Below are positions 31,106-40,120 of a DNA stretch of 64,000 nucleotides, piece by piece. A model generated the notes under the pieces. The model did no database searches and was not told where the DNA came from. It was given only the letters and a program-made list of their open reading frames with translations. Origin of the DNA: Lutimaribacter_A marinistellae (GTDB lineage Bacteria; Pseudomonadota; Alphaproteobacteria; Rhodobacterales; Rhodobacteraceae); assembly GCF_042648365.1 (NCBI RefSeq), contig NZ_JBHRXI010000004.1, positions 372,001 to 436,000 of the forward strand, given 5' to 3'. The translations under genes and the position numbers were made by a program. Each line of letters begins with the position of its first letter. Positions within the stretch are counted from its first letter, which is position 1.

Positions 31106-32109
31106 CCGGGTCCGGCACGCCGCTTCTTGAGGTTGCGAACCTTGAATTGCGCATCGGGGCGGCCCCGGAACCTATCGTCGACGGCGTTTCCTTTACGCTC
31201 GACCCCGGTGAAACGCTGTGCATTGTCGGAGAGTCCGGATGCGGGAAGAGCCTGACGGCATTGGCCCTGATGGGTCTGCTGGCGACCCCGCCGCTGCGCC
31301 GCACTGCTGGGACCGCGCTGTTTCAGGGCGAAGACCTGTTCGCCTTGTCGCAGGATCGCTTGCGCCAGGTCCGCGGCGGGCGCATGGCCATGATCTTTCA
31401 GGAGCCGATGTCGTCTCTGAACCCGGCGCTGAAAATCGGCGAACAGATTGCCGAGTCGGTGCGCGTGCATCAGGGGCTGGGAACCGAGGCCGCGCGGGCG
31501 CGAGCGGTCGAGATGCTGGAACGCGTGGGCATTCCCGCCGCCGAAAAACGGCTGGACGAGTATCCGCACCAGCTGTCGGGCGGGATGCGTCAGCGGGCGA
31601 TGATTGCCATGGCGCTGGCCAATGATCCGTCGCTGCTGATCGCGGATGAACCGACGACCGCGCTGGACGTGACGATACAGGCGCAGATCCTGGATTTGAT
31701 GCGCAACCTATCAGAAGAGAGCGATGCGGCGCTCATCATGATCACCCATGATCTTGGCGTGGTGGCCGAGATGGCCGACAAGGTTGCCGTCATGTACGCG
31801 GGGCGGATCGTAGAGGCCGGGAGTACGGCCCAGATCTTTGACGATCCGCAGCACCCCTACACGCTTGGCCTGATCAGTTCGATGCCGGCGCTCGGCGGCG
31901 CGCGAAGCCGGCTGGTGACCATCCCCGGAAGCGTCCCGAGCCCGACGGACATGCCGTCAGGTTGCCGTTTTGCCGCAAGATGCCCCTTTGTAGGGCCTGA
32001 TTGCGCGGTGGCGCCACCGGGCCGCGAGATTGCGCAGGGGCATAGCGTCGCCTGCTGGCGGGCGCCTTTGGAAGAGGCCATGGCAGAGCGACAGGAGCGC
32101 AGCGCATGA
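31102..32109 (+). CDS. Peptide-type ABC transporter ATPase (DppD/OppD family)
   Basis: A 335-aa ATPase, one of two in this transporter. Walker A is GESGCGKSLTA, the signature is LSGGMRQRAMIAMAL, Walker B is LLIADEPTTALDV and the switch His is in MITHDLGVV. The C-terminal oligopeptide extension with the Cys cluster (CRFAARCPFVGPDCAV) is present. It overlaps its neighbours on both sides by 4 bp. The following gamma-glutamyltranspeptidase suggests gamma-glutamyl peptides as substrate. Confidence 0.93.
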   Translation: MTGSGTPLLEVANLELRIGAAPEPIVDGVSFTLDPGETLCIVGESGCGKSLTALALMGLLATPPLRRTAGTALFQGEDLFALSQDRLRQVRGGRMAMIFQEPMSSLNPALKIGEQIAESVRVHQGLGTEAARARAVEMLERVGIPAAEKRLDEYPHQLSGGMRQRAMIAMALANDPSLLIADEPTTALDVTIQAQILDLMRNLSEESDAALIMITHDLGVVAEMADKVAVMYAGRIVEAGSTAQIFDDPQHPYTLGLISSMPALGGARSRLVTIPGSVPSPTDMPSGCRFAARCPFVGPDCAVAPPGREIAQGHSVACWRAPLEEAMAERQERSA

Positions 32110-33215
32110 CCACCCCGAGCATCCTTGAGGCGCGCGCGCTGAAGCGGCAGTTCGTGACCAGGAAGCCGCTTTTCGGTGAACCGACGGTGGTGCGGGCAGT
32201 CGACGGTGTCGACCTGTCCGTAGCAGAGGGCGAGACCTTTGCCATCGTGGGGGAGTCCGGCTGTGGAAAGTCTACACTTGCCCGCCTTTTGGTGCGCCTG
32301 ATCGAGCCCAGCGCGGGGCAGGTCTCGTATCGTGGCAAGGATATCGGTGGACTGTCCGAGGCTGACCTGCGCGACCTTCGGTCCGAAATCCAGTTCATCT
32401 TTCAGGACCCGTTTTCTTCGCTGAACCCCCGGATGACAGTGGGAGCCCTGATCGAGGAACCGCTGAAGACGCACGGCATCGGCACGGCGGAAGAGCGTCG
32501 CGCCACGGTTGGCCGTATCCTGACACGAGTGGGTCTGCGGCCGGAACATGCGGACCGCTACCCGCACGAGTTTTCCGGCGGACAGCGGCAGCGGATCGGG
32601 ATTGCGCGGGCACTGGTGACGCGCCCGAAGGTCCTGATCGGGGATGAACCGGTCAGCGCGCTGGATGTCTCGATCCAGGCGCAGGTGATCAACATCCTCG
32701 AAGATCTCAAGGACGAGTTCGGGCTGACCATGATCGTGATCGCGCATGATCTGGCGGTGATCCGGCACATGTCCGACCGCGTGGCCGTGATGTACCTGGG
32801 CAAGATCGTGGAGACGGGGCCAACCGACGCGTTGTTCGAGGCACCGGCGCATCCGTATACCGAGGCGCTTTTGGAGGCGATTCCGATCCCGTCGGTCGGG
32901 GCGCGCAAGGCGCGCGTCGCGGTCGAGGGCGACCCGCCCAACCCGATCGCACCGCCGCCCGGATGCCGGTTTCACACGCGGTGCCCCTATGCCGAGGCGC
33001 GCTGCCGGTCAGAGGAACCGCCGCTTCGCGATCTCGGAGATGGGCGCAAGGCCGCGTGCCATTTCACCGGCAATCTGGCGCTGAAGGGAATCCAGCCCGT
33101 TGCAGAAAGGCGCAGCGCAGCGGCGGCGCGACGCTTCGACATATACAGCGCCGCACGCGAGGGGCAGGACCCACTCACCGAACAGGAAACAGTTCAACAA
33201 GGAGGAAATTCATAA
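32106..33215 (+). CDS. Peptide-type ABC transporter ATPase (DppF/OppF family)
   Basis: The second ATPase, 369 aa. Walker A GESGCGKSTLARLL, Q-loop FQDPFSSLNPRM, signature FSGGQRQRIGIARAL, Walker B VLIGDEPVSALDV and the C-terminal cluster CRFHTRCPYAEARC are all present. About 45 residues beyond the normal end form an extra tail (from ERRSAAAARR to the stop). The TAA stop shares a base with the ATG of the binding-protein gene. Confidence 0.93.
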   Translation: MTTPSILEARALKRQFVTRKPLFGEPTVVRAVDGVDLSVAEGETFAIVGESGCGKSTLARLLVRLIEPSAGQVSYRGKDIGGLSEADLRDLRSEIQFIFQDPFSSLNPRMTVGALIEEPLKTHGIGTAEERRATVGRILTRVGLRPEHADRYPHEFSGGQRQRIGIARALVTRPKVLIGDEPVSALDVSIQAQVINILEDLKDEFGLTMIVIAHDLAVIRHMSDRVAVMYLGKIVETGPTDALFEAPAHPYTEALLEAIPIPSVGARKARVAVEGDPPNPIAPPPGCRFHTRCPYAEARCRSEEPPLRDLGDGRKAACHFTGNLALKGIQPVAERRSAAAARRFDIYSAAREGQDPLTEQETVQQGGNS

Positions 33216-34723
33216 TGCGTATCGGTAGAACACTCACGGCCGCGGCGCTGCTGGCGCTCGGAACGGGCATGGCACATGCCCAGGATTTCAGGATCGGGTT
33301 GCAGGAAGATCCCGACGTGCTGGACCCCGACCAGTCCCGCACCTTCGTTGGCCGGATCGTCTATGCGTCGCTCTGCGACAAGCTGGTGGACATCACGCCC
33401 GACCTCGAGATCATTCCGATGCTCGCCACGGACTGGGAATGGAACGAGGCCGGCACCGAACTGACCATGAACCTGCGTGATGACGTTATGTTCCATGACG
33501 GAACGCCGTTCAACGCCGAGGCGGTCGCCGCGAATATCGACCGGTCCAAGAACCTCGAAACCTCGCGCCGCAAGTCCGAGGTCGCTTCTATCGAGAGCTG
33601 GGAGGTCGTGGACGAGTACACGATCAAGATGACCCTGGCGTCGCCGGATGCCACGCTGATCGCGCAGTTCGCCGACCGTTCGGGCATGATGCTGTCGCCG
33701 ACCGCCTTCCAGGACGCGGGTGAGGATTTCGGTCTGAACCCTGTCTGCGCCGGGCCCTTCAAGTTCGTCGAACGTATCCAGCAGGACCGCATCGTTCTGG
33801 AGAAATTCGCCGATTACTACCGTGCGGACGAGATCAACTTCGACTCGGTGACCTTCCTGCCGATCCCCGACACCACGGTCCGCCTTGCGAACCTGCGCGC
33901 AGGCGATCTGCACATGCTCGAACGCCTTGCCGCGACCGATGTCGCATCGGTCGAGAGCGATGACGGGCTGCAGCTGGAGCGCGCCACCTCGCTTGGCTAC
34001 CAGGGCATGACGATCAACGTGGCGAACGGAGCGGGCGCGACAGGGCCGCTCGCGGAATCGAAACTCGTCCGGCAGGCGCTGTCGCTTTCGATCGACCGCG
34101 AGGCGTTGAACCAGGTTGTGTTCGAAGGGGCGTTTGCGCCCGGCAACCAGCCATTCTCGCCCGCGTCGCCGTGGTACAATGCCGATTTCCCGGTACCCCA
34201 GCGTGACATCGACGCCGCCAAGGCCCTTCTGGCCGAGGCCGGAGTTGCCGACGGGCTGACCATCGAGGTGCAGGTTGCCAACAATCCCGTGCAGACGCAG
34301 GTCATGCAGGTGATCCAGGCGATGGCCGCCGAGGCTGGCATCACCATCGAGCTTGCCGCCAAGGAGTTCGCGACACTGCTGGCCGACCAGTCGGCAGGCG
34401 ATTACACCGCCAGCCAGATCGGGTGGTCGGGCCGCGTCGATCCAGATGGCAACATCCACCAGTTCATGACGACCGGTGGCGGGATCAACGACTCCAAGTA
34501 TTCCAACCCGGACATGGACACCGCCCTGAACGAGGCGCGCCTGTCGACGGACGTGGCCACCCGCAAGGAAAGCTACAACGCGGCCGTCGCCCTGCAGCAG
34601 GAGGATATGCCGATCATCTACCTGTACCATCCGGTGTGGATCTGGGCGCTGGATGACAGCGTGTCGGGCTTTACGCCTTATCCGGACGGGATGATCCGCC
34701 TGCACGGTGTCGCCCAGAACTGA
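33215..34723 (+). CDS. Periplasmic substrate-binding protein of the peptide ABC transporter (SBP_bac_5)
   Basis: A 502-aa family 5 solute-binding protein. It has a Sec signal peptide (MRIGRTLTAAALLALGTG, cleavage after AHA) and typical motifs: DPDVLDPDQSRTFVGRIVYASLCDKLV, MNLRDDVMFHDGTPFNAEAV, the hinge VRQALSLSIDREAL. It has a strong ribosome site (AAGGAGGAA). The family includes DppA, OppA and the glutathione binder GsiB; its operon with gamma-glutamyltranspeptidase favours gamma-glutamyl peptides, as inference. Confidence 0.92.
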   Translation: MRIGRTLTAAALLALGTGMAHAQDFRIGLQEDPDVLDPDQSRTFVGRIVYASLCDKLVDITPDLEIIPMLATDWEWNEAGTELTMNLRDDVMFHDGTPFNAEAVAANIDRSKNLETSRRKSEVASIESWEVVDEYTIKMTLASPDATLIAQFADRSGMMLSPTAFQDAGEDFGLNPVCAGPFKFVERIQQDRIVLEKFADYYRADEINFDSVTFLPIPDTTVRLANLRAGDLHMLERLAATDVASVESDDGLQLERATSLGYQGMTINVANGAGATGPLAESKLVRQALSLSIDREALNQVVFEGAFAPGNQPFSPASPWYNADFPVPQRDIDAAKALLAEAGVADGLTIEVQVANNPVQTQVMQVIQAMAAEAGITIELAAKEFATLLADQSAGDYTASQIGWSGRVDPDGNIHQFMTTGGGINDSKYSNPDMDTALNEARLSTDVATRKESYNAAVALQQEDMPIIYLYHPVWIWALDDSVSGFTPYPDGMIRLHGVAQN

Positions 34724-34774
34724 TGACAATCAGGCCCGGCTGAACGGCCGGGCCACCCTTGGAGACCCGTCGCC

Positions 34775-35719
34775 ATGCTCGGCTTCCTGACCCGCCGTTT
34801 CCTGATCGCGATCCCGACGATCTTTCTGATCTCGATCTTCGTGTTCTCTCTGCAGAAGCTTCTGCCGGGCGACCCGGTGCTTGTCATGGCGGGCGAGGAG
34901 CGCGACCCCGAAGTGATCGCCGCCCTGCGCGAAAAATACAGGCTGAACGATCCGATCCCCGTGCAGTACGTTGCCTGGGCTGGAAATGCTCTGCAGGGCG
35001 ATCTGGGAATCTCGTTGCGGACAAACCAGCCGGTGATGGAGCTGATCGGAGAGAAGTTGCCCGTGACGATCCAGCTTGCGGTGATGGCGTTGATCATCGC
35101 GATGGCGATCGGCATCCCCGCAGGCGTTATCTCGGCCTACAAGAAGGGGACATGGGTCGACTGGATTGCCAATCTCGTCGCGCTGTCGGGATTGTCGGTT
35201 CCGAACTTCTGGCTGGGGATCATGCTGATCCTGCTGGTTTCGGTCAAACTCGGCTGGCTGCCCGCGTCGGGTTACCTGCCGCTGTCCGAAGATCCGTTGC
35301 AATCGATCAGAACAATGCTGATGCCGGCCTTTGTGCTGGGCACGGCCATCGCCGCGACGCTGATGCGGCACACGCGGTCGGCCATGCTGGGCGTTTTGCG
35401 CTCGGATTACGTTCGCACCGCGCGGGCCAAGGGGCTGAAGGAGCGGACCGTGCTGGTGAAGCACGCGCTGCGCAACGCGCTGGTTCCGGTCGTGACGGTC
35501 ACGACCCTTCTTTTCGGTGAATTGCTGGCCGGGGCGGTTCTGACCGAACAGATCTTTACCATCCCCGGTTTCGGGAAGCTGGTGGTCGACGCGGTGTTCA
35601 ACCGCGACTATGCCGTCGTGCAGGGCATCGTTCTGTGCACGGGCATCGCCTTCATCTTCATGAACATTCTCGCCGACGCGGCCTATCGCGTCCTGAACCC
35701 ACGCATGAGGGACGCATGA
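34775..35719 (+). CDS. Peptide-type ABC transporter permease (DppB family)
   Basis: A 314-aa inner-membrane permease with six helices, starting MLGFLTRRFLIAIPTIFLIS and carrying the binding-protein-dependent transport loop DYVRTARAKGLKERTVLVKHALRNALVPVVT (EAA motif) that docks the ATPases. It follows the binding-protein gene by 51 bp and overlaps the second permease gene (ATGA). Confidence 0.93.
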   Translation: MLGFLTRRFLIAIPTIFLISIFVFSLQKLLPGDPVLVMAGEERDPEVIAALREKYRLNDPIPVQYVAWAGNALQGDLGISLRTNQPVMELIGEKLPVTIQLAVMALIIAMAIGIPAGVISAYKKGTWVDWIANLVALSGLSVPNFWLGIMLILLVSVKLGWLPASGYLPLSEDPLQSIRTMLMPAFVLGTAIAATLMRHTRSAMLGVLRSDYVRTARAKGLKERTVLVKHALRNALVPVVTVTTLLFGELLAGAVLTEQIFTIPGFGKLVVDAVFNRDYAVVQGIVLCTGIAFIFMNILADAAYRVLNPRMRDA

Positions 35720-36597
35720 CCGCCGTCGTCGATCCGCAGGTCGCAGCAGACCCGATCCTGCCAAAGCGCAAGAGCCGCGCCTGGGCCAAGTTCCGCAAGA
35801 GCCCCTCGGCCCTGTTGGGCGGTGTGCTTGTCATCTTTTTCGTGGTCGTTGCGGTGCTTGCACCGGTCCTGCCGATTGCCGATCCCATCGCGACCGACTG
35901 GGGCGCCGTGCGCAAGGCACCATCGGCCGAACACCCGTTCGGCACCGACGAAATCGGGCGTGACGTGCTGGCGCGCATGATCTGGGGCGCGCAGGCGTCG
36001 CTTCTGGCTGGCGTGGTTTCGGTGCTGATCGCCGTGGCGCTCGGCGTACCGCTGGGGGTGATCGCGGGCTATCGCAAGGGGTGGACAGACGCCGCGATCA
36101 GCCGCGTGACCGAGGCGCTGCTGGCCGCGCCCTTTCTTATCCTCGCCATTGCGCTGGCCGCGTTCCTTGGGCCATCGCTGACCAATGCCATGATCGCCAT
36201 CGGCGTGTCGGCCATGCCGATCTTCATCCGCCTGTCCCGCGGCCAGACCATGTCGGTCATGACCGAGGATTACGTGGAGAGCGCCCGCGCCATCGGCGTC
36301 GGACACCTTGCGCTCATCTGGCGCTACATCCTGCCCAACATCTTTCCGCCGATCCTTGTGCAGGCGACGCTGACCATCGCGACGGCGATCATTGCCGAGG
36401 CATCGCTGAGTTTCCTGGGGCTTGGCCAGCAACCGCCGGCGCCGTCCTGGGGGTCGATGCTGAACACGGCGAAGAATTTCCTCGAACAGGCGCCCTGGAT
36501 GGCGCTCTATCCGGGCATCGCAATCTTTCTGGTCGTGCTCGGGTTCAACCTGCTTGGGGACGGGTTGCGCGATGCGCTCGATCCTCGCGACAATTAA
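35716..36597 (+). CDS. Peptide-type ABC transporter permease (DppC family)
   Basis: A 293-aa permease with the N-terminal cytosolic segment and first helix of the DppC type (WAKFRKSPSALLGGVLVI), the periplasmic EHPFGTDEIGRDVLARMIWGA motif and the EAA loop DYVESARAIGVGHLALIWRYILPN. Its ATG at 35716 overlaps the DppB-type stop. Together these five genes encode a complete importer. Confidence 0.93.
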   Translation: MTAVVDPQVAADPILPKRKSRAWAKFRKSPSALLGGVLVIFFVVVAVLAPVLPIADPIATDWGAVRKAPSAEHPFGTDEIGRDVLARMIWGAQASLLAGVVSVLIAVALGVPLGVIAGYRKGWTDAAISRVTEALLAAPFLILAIALAAFLGPSLTNAMIAIGVSAMPIFIRLSRGQTMSVMTEDYVESARAIGVGHLALIWRYILPNIFPPILVQATLTIATAIIAEASLSFLGLGQQPPAPSWGSMLNTAKNFLEQAPWMALYPGIAIFLVVLGFNLLGDGLRDALDPRDN

Positions 36598-36612
36598 CGG
36601 TTAGGACGTTAC

Positions 36613-38403
36613 ATGAGCTTCACCACTCGACCGGAGATCAAGGGCACGTTCGGGGTCTGCACGTCGACCCACTGGATCGCCTCTGCCGTGGGGATGAAAC
36701 TGCTGGAACAGGGCGGCTCGGCTTTCGACGCCGCGGCCGGGATGGGTTTTGTCCTGAATGTCGTGGAGCCGCATCTGAACGGCCCTTTGGGCGACATGCC
36801 GGCGCTGATCCGGCTGGCCGGTGACGATGCGCCGCGCGCCGTTTGCGGTCAGGGCGTGGCCCCCGCAGGTGCTACGATCGCGCATTACCGGTCGGAGGGG
36901 CTGGACCTGATCCCCGGTTCGGGCCTGCTGGCCACCGTGGTTCCGGGGGCGTTCGACGCGTGGATGCTGATGCTGCGCGATCATGGGCGCCTGACCCTGC
37001 GCGAGGTTCTGGAACCGGCGATCCATTATGCCCGTCACGGGCATCCGGTCCTGCCACGGGTTGCCGCCACCATCGCAGGTCTTGGCGATTTCTTTCGCGA
37101 CGAATGGCCGACCTCTTACGAGACATGGCTTCCGGGCGGCGAGGCACCCGAGGCGAACAGCCTGTTCCGCAACCCCGCGCTTGCCGACACGTGGGAGCGT
37201 CTGGTCAAGGAAGCCGAAGCCGAGACGGACCGCGCCGCGCAGATCGATGCCGCCCGCCGCATCTTTCGCGAGGGATTCATCGCCGAGACCATCGACACGT
37301 GGATGCGCGATGCCTGTGTGATGGATGCCGCGGGCGGCCGTCGCAAAGGTGTTTTGACCGGGCAGGACATGGCCTCGTGGGAGGCGAGCTATGAAGACCC
37401 GCTTTCGGTCGAGTACGAGGGCTGGACGGTCTGGAAATGCGGAACATGGAGCCAGGGCCCAACCCTTCTGCAATCGCTCAGGATGCTGGAAGGAAGCGGT
37501 ATCGGCGAGATGAATCCGGGCGGGGCGGATTTCGTCCACCAGATCGTCGAGGCGATGAAACTCTCCTTTGCCGACCGCGAGGCGTATTACGGCGATCCGG
37601 CGCATACCGATATACCGGTCGAGACGCTTTTGTCGCGCGACTACGCGGCGCGCCGCCGTGACTTGATTGGCGCAACCGCCTCGCTGAACCAGCGCCCCGG
37701 GCGCATCGACGGGTTCGAGGCCTGGGCCGATGCCGCCGTGGCGCGGGCCGGCCTCCGTCCGGTCGAGGGACCAGGTGTAGGCGCGGGAGAGCCCACCATG
37801 GCCCATCTGACCGAGCGCCGTGGCGACACCGTGCATATCGACGTGATCGACCGGTGGGGCAACGCCGTATCGGCGACACCGTCGGGGGGCTGGCTGCAAT
37901 CCTCGCCGGTTGTGCCGGGGCTGGGCATGCCGCTGAATTCCCGCGCGCAGATGTTCTGGCTGGACGAAGGGTTGCCGACCTCGCTTGCCCCGGGTCGTCG
38001 CCCGCGCACCACGCTTTCCCCGTCCATGGCCCAAGCGCCCGACGGCACGCGCCACGCCTTTGGCACGCCGGGTGGGGATCAGCAGGACCAGTGGCAATTG
38101 ATCATGTTCCTGCGCATGGTGCATGGCGACGTGAACCTGCAAGAGGCGATCGACGCGCCGCTGTTCCATACCGGTCACTTCCAGGCGTCCTTCTATCCGC
38201 GCGCAACCCGGCCCGGTCACCTGATGCTGGAGCCGGCATTTGGCGCGGATGTGATCGAGGCGTTGCGCGCTCGCGGTCATGACATCGAGGTGGCAGAGCC
38301 CTGGACGGTCGGACGGCTGACCGCGGCGTCGCGATCGCCAGACGGGATGCTGAGGGCCGGTGCCACGCCACGCCTGATGCAGGCCTATGCCGTGGGCCGC
38401 TGA
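36613..38403 (+). CDS. Gamma-glutamyltransferase family Ntn-hydrolase
   Basis: A 596-aa gamma-glutamyltranspeptidase homologue, which removes or transfers gamma-glutamyl groups from glutathione and related peptides after self-cleavage. The catalytic Thr that becomes the new N-terminus is probably T406, in DTVHIDVIDRWGNAVS, the position of TTHxxVxDxxGN in known enzymes. The N-terminal half starts KGTFGVCTSTHWIASAVG with no signal peptide, so it is probably cytoplasmic. The usual GG pair before the C-terminus (TPGGDQQDQW) is kept. Position 16 bp behind the transporter suggests that imported peptides are hydrolysed inside the cell. Confidence 0.9.
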   Translation: MSFTTRPEIKGTFGVCTSTHWIASAVGMKLLEQGGSAFDAAAGMGFVLNVVEPHLNGPLGDMPALIRLAGDDAPRAVCGQGVAPAGATIAHYRSEGLDLIPGSGLLATVVPGAFDAWMLMLRDHGRLTLREVLEPAIHYARHGHPVLPRVAATIAGLGDFFRDEWPTSYETWLPGGEAPEANSLFRNPALADTWERLVKEAEAETDRAAQIDAARRIFREGFIAETIDTWMRDACVMDAAGGRRKGVLTGQDMASWEASYEDPLSVEYEGWTVWKCGTWSQGPTLLQSLRMLEGSGIGEMNPGGADFVHQIVEAMKLSFADREAYYGDPAHTDIPVETLLSRDYAARRRDLIGATASLNQRPGRIDGFEAWADAAVARAGLRPVEGPGVGAGEPTMAHLTERRGDTVHIDVIDRWGNAVSATPSGGWLQSSPVVPGLGMPLNSRAQMFWLDEGLPTSLAPGRRPRTTLSPSMAQAPDGTRHAFGTPGGDQQDQWQLIMFLRMVHGDVNLQEAIDAPLFHTGHFQASFYPRATRPGHLMLEPAFGADVIEALRARGHDIEVAEPWTVGRLTAASRSPDGMLRAGATPRLMQAYAVGR

Positions 38404-38414
38404 AGGAGAAAACC

Positions 38415-39164
38415 ATGACATATTCGATCGTCGCACGTGATCCGGCCACCGGCGCATATGGCGTCGCCGTCGCATCGCGGTTCTTTGCGGTGGGCGCCTT
38501 GGTGCCCCATATCAGGGGCGGCAAATGCGCGGTGGCCACGCAAGCCTTTGTCAGCCCGATATGGGGGATCGAGGCGGCGGACAGGCTGGCGCGGGGAGAG
38601 GCGGCACCCGACGTGGTGGCCGATCTTGTCGCGCGGGACGGCGGACAGGCACAGCGCCAATTGCACATGATCGACTCACAGGGGCGAACTGCCGCGCATA
38701 CCGGCGCGGACTGCATCGGCTGGTGCGGGCATGTGAGCGGCGATCAGGTGTCGGTCGCGGGCAACATGCTGGCAGGCAAGGCGGTGATCGAAGAAACGCT
38801 TGCTGCCTACGAGGCCCATGCCGACCTGCCCTTTGCCGAGCGCCTGATGACCGCGATGGAGGCCGGCGAGGATGCAGGCGGCGACAAGCGCGGCAAACAA
38901 TCGGCGGCGCTGTGCATCCATCGCAGCGAGGATTACCCGTGGCTGGATCTGCGCGCCGACGATCACCCCGATCCGCTGCCGGAACTGCGACGTCTCTATG
39001 ACGTCGCGCAGGAGCGCTATCTGCATGTGGCCGAGGCAATGCCGACCCGCGCCAATTTCTCGGGCCTTACGGATCGCACGCCCCTTGATGCCGCGATCGC
39101 CGAAGAGGAGGAGCGGCGCAAGCGCGAGGGCCGGCAGAGCCGATCATTCGCGACCCCGCTGTGA
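38415..39164 (+). CDS. DUF1028 domain protein
   Basis: A 249-aa protein with the DUF1028 fold, predicted to be Ntn-hydrolase-like: MTYSIVARDPATGAYGVAVASRFFAVG at the start, GKCAVATQAFVSP, and AGNMLAGKAVIEETLAAYE. Members often lie beside peptidase or gamma-glutamyltransferase genes and have no settled activity. It has an AAGGAG ribosome site 11 bp after the transferase and is probably the last gene of the operon. Cytoplasmic. Confidence 0.85.
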   Translation: MTYSIVARDPATGAYGVAVASRFFAVGALVPHIRGGKCAVATQAFVSPIWGIEAADRLARGEAAPDVVADLVARDGGQAQRQLHMIDSQGRTAAHTGADCIGWCGHVSGDQVSVAGNMLAGKAVIEETLAAYEAHADLPFAERLMTAMEAGEDAGGDKRGKQSAALCIHRSEDYPWLDLRADDHPDPLPELRRLYDVAQERYLHVAEAMPTRANFSGLTDRTPLDAAIAEEEERRKREGRQSRSFATPL

Positions 39165-39212
39165 GTCTTTGCGCAATGGGCGACTGAACCGATTCGCGCG
39201 AGCGGCAGACGC

Positions 39213-39737
39213 CTAGCCCACGATCATCTGCTTCATCTGCAGCGCCTCGTATTCCAGCTCGCGCAGGCGGTAGTTGACCACGTCGCCGACGGTGATCATG
39301 CCGCACAGGCGGTCGTTCTGTACCACGGGGATATGGCGGAAACGGCCCTCGGTCATGCGCTTGAGAATATCGATGAGGTAATCGTCGGGCGTGCAGGTGA
39401 CGACCTCGCGGGTCATCAACGCATCGACCTGCTGCGGCAGGGTCTGGCCCGGTGTATCGGCCATGCGGCGCACGATGTCGCGTTCCGACAGGATCCCCAT
39501 GAGGGTGCCCGCCTCATCCGTCACGGCCAACGCGCCGATGCGCTTTTCCTTGAGCTGGTTGACCGCCTCGTGGATCGTGTCCGAGGGGCGCACGGAATAG
39601 ATCGCGTCGCCCTTGCCCTCGAGCAGCTTGGCGACGGTGGTCTGGCCCTGCGCCAGGTTCGAACTGGTGGTCTGGCTTTGGGTGTCGGGCTTGGTCTTGT
39701 CCCCGCGCATCGGAGCTTGGTATGAGCTTGGTGCCAT
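39213..39737 (-). CDS. CBS-domain protein
   Basis: A 174-aa protein with two CBS motifs forming one Bateman module: YSVRPSDTIHEAVNQLKEKRIGALAVTDE and the second at DALMTREVVTCTPDDYLIDILKRMTEGRFRHIPVV. Such modules bind adenine nucleotides and usually regulate partners. The first 35 residues are a polar, Gln/Ser/Thr-rich extension not part of the fold, so the start may be the ATG at 39710 instead. It is divergent from the small membrane protein and apbE. Confidence 0.85.
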   Translation of the reverse strand: MAPSSYQAPMRGDKTKPDTQSQTTSSNLAQGQTTVAKLLEGKGDAIYSVRPSDTIHEAVNQLKEKRIGALAVTDEAGTLMGILSERDIVRRMADTPGQTLPQQVDALMTREVVTCTPDDYLIDILKRMTEGRFRHIPVVQNDRLCGMITVGDVVNYRLRELEYEALQMKQMIVG

Positions 39738-39870
39738 CCGTCCGGATCCTCTTCGTTGCGGTCTTGTACAGGTCCACCTTAACGCAGGGTTGCACGCTGA
39801 ACAGGAAAAATCCGGCCAAGCCGGGCCAGCGTGCCCGGGTAACGACAGATACCACAAGGCCCTGCCCGAA

Positions 39871-40056
39871 TTGCCCGATCTTTACCTTACCCCCCTGACC
39901 GGTGCCGCGCTGGTGTTCCTTGTCGTCGTGTGCGGCCATCGCTTTCGCCTGGCGTGGAAGGACAAGGCGCCCGGCTGGCAGCGTCGCGCCTGGCTGTGGG
40001 GCCTGCCTGCCGCCGCCGGGTTCCTGTTGCTGGCCTTCCTTCCGCTTCAGACCTGA
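39871..40056 (+). CDS. 61-aa two-helix membrane protein upstream of apbE
   Basis: A short frame encoding two hydrophobic helices (about residues 7-22 and 42-58) separated by a basic loop, RFRLAWKDKAPGWQRRAW. I recognise no family. There is no ATG in the intergenic part of the frame; TTG at 39871 or CTG at 39862 would start it, and the open frame continues upstream antisense to the CBS gene. Codon character and clear topology support it. It lies 64 bp before apbE and may belong to the same transcript. Confidence 0.5.
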   Translation: MPDLYLTPLTGAALVFLVVVCGHRFRLAWKDKAPGWQRRAWLWGLPAAAGFLLLAFLPLQT

Positions 40057-40120
40057 GCCGCGTTTGACTCGACCCTGCGGCGCTGGCATAGGCGGGGCTG
40101 AGTTCCCCGGAGGTTTCGCC

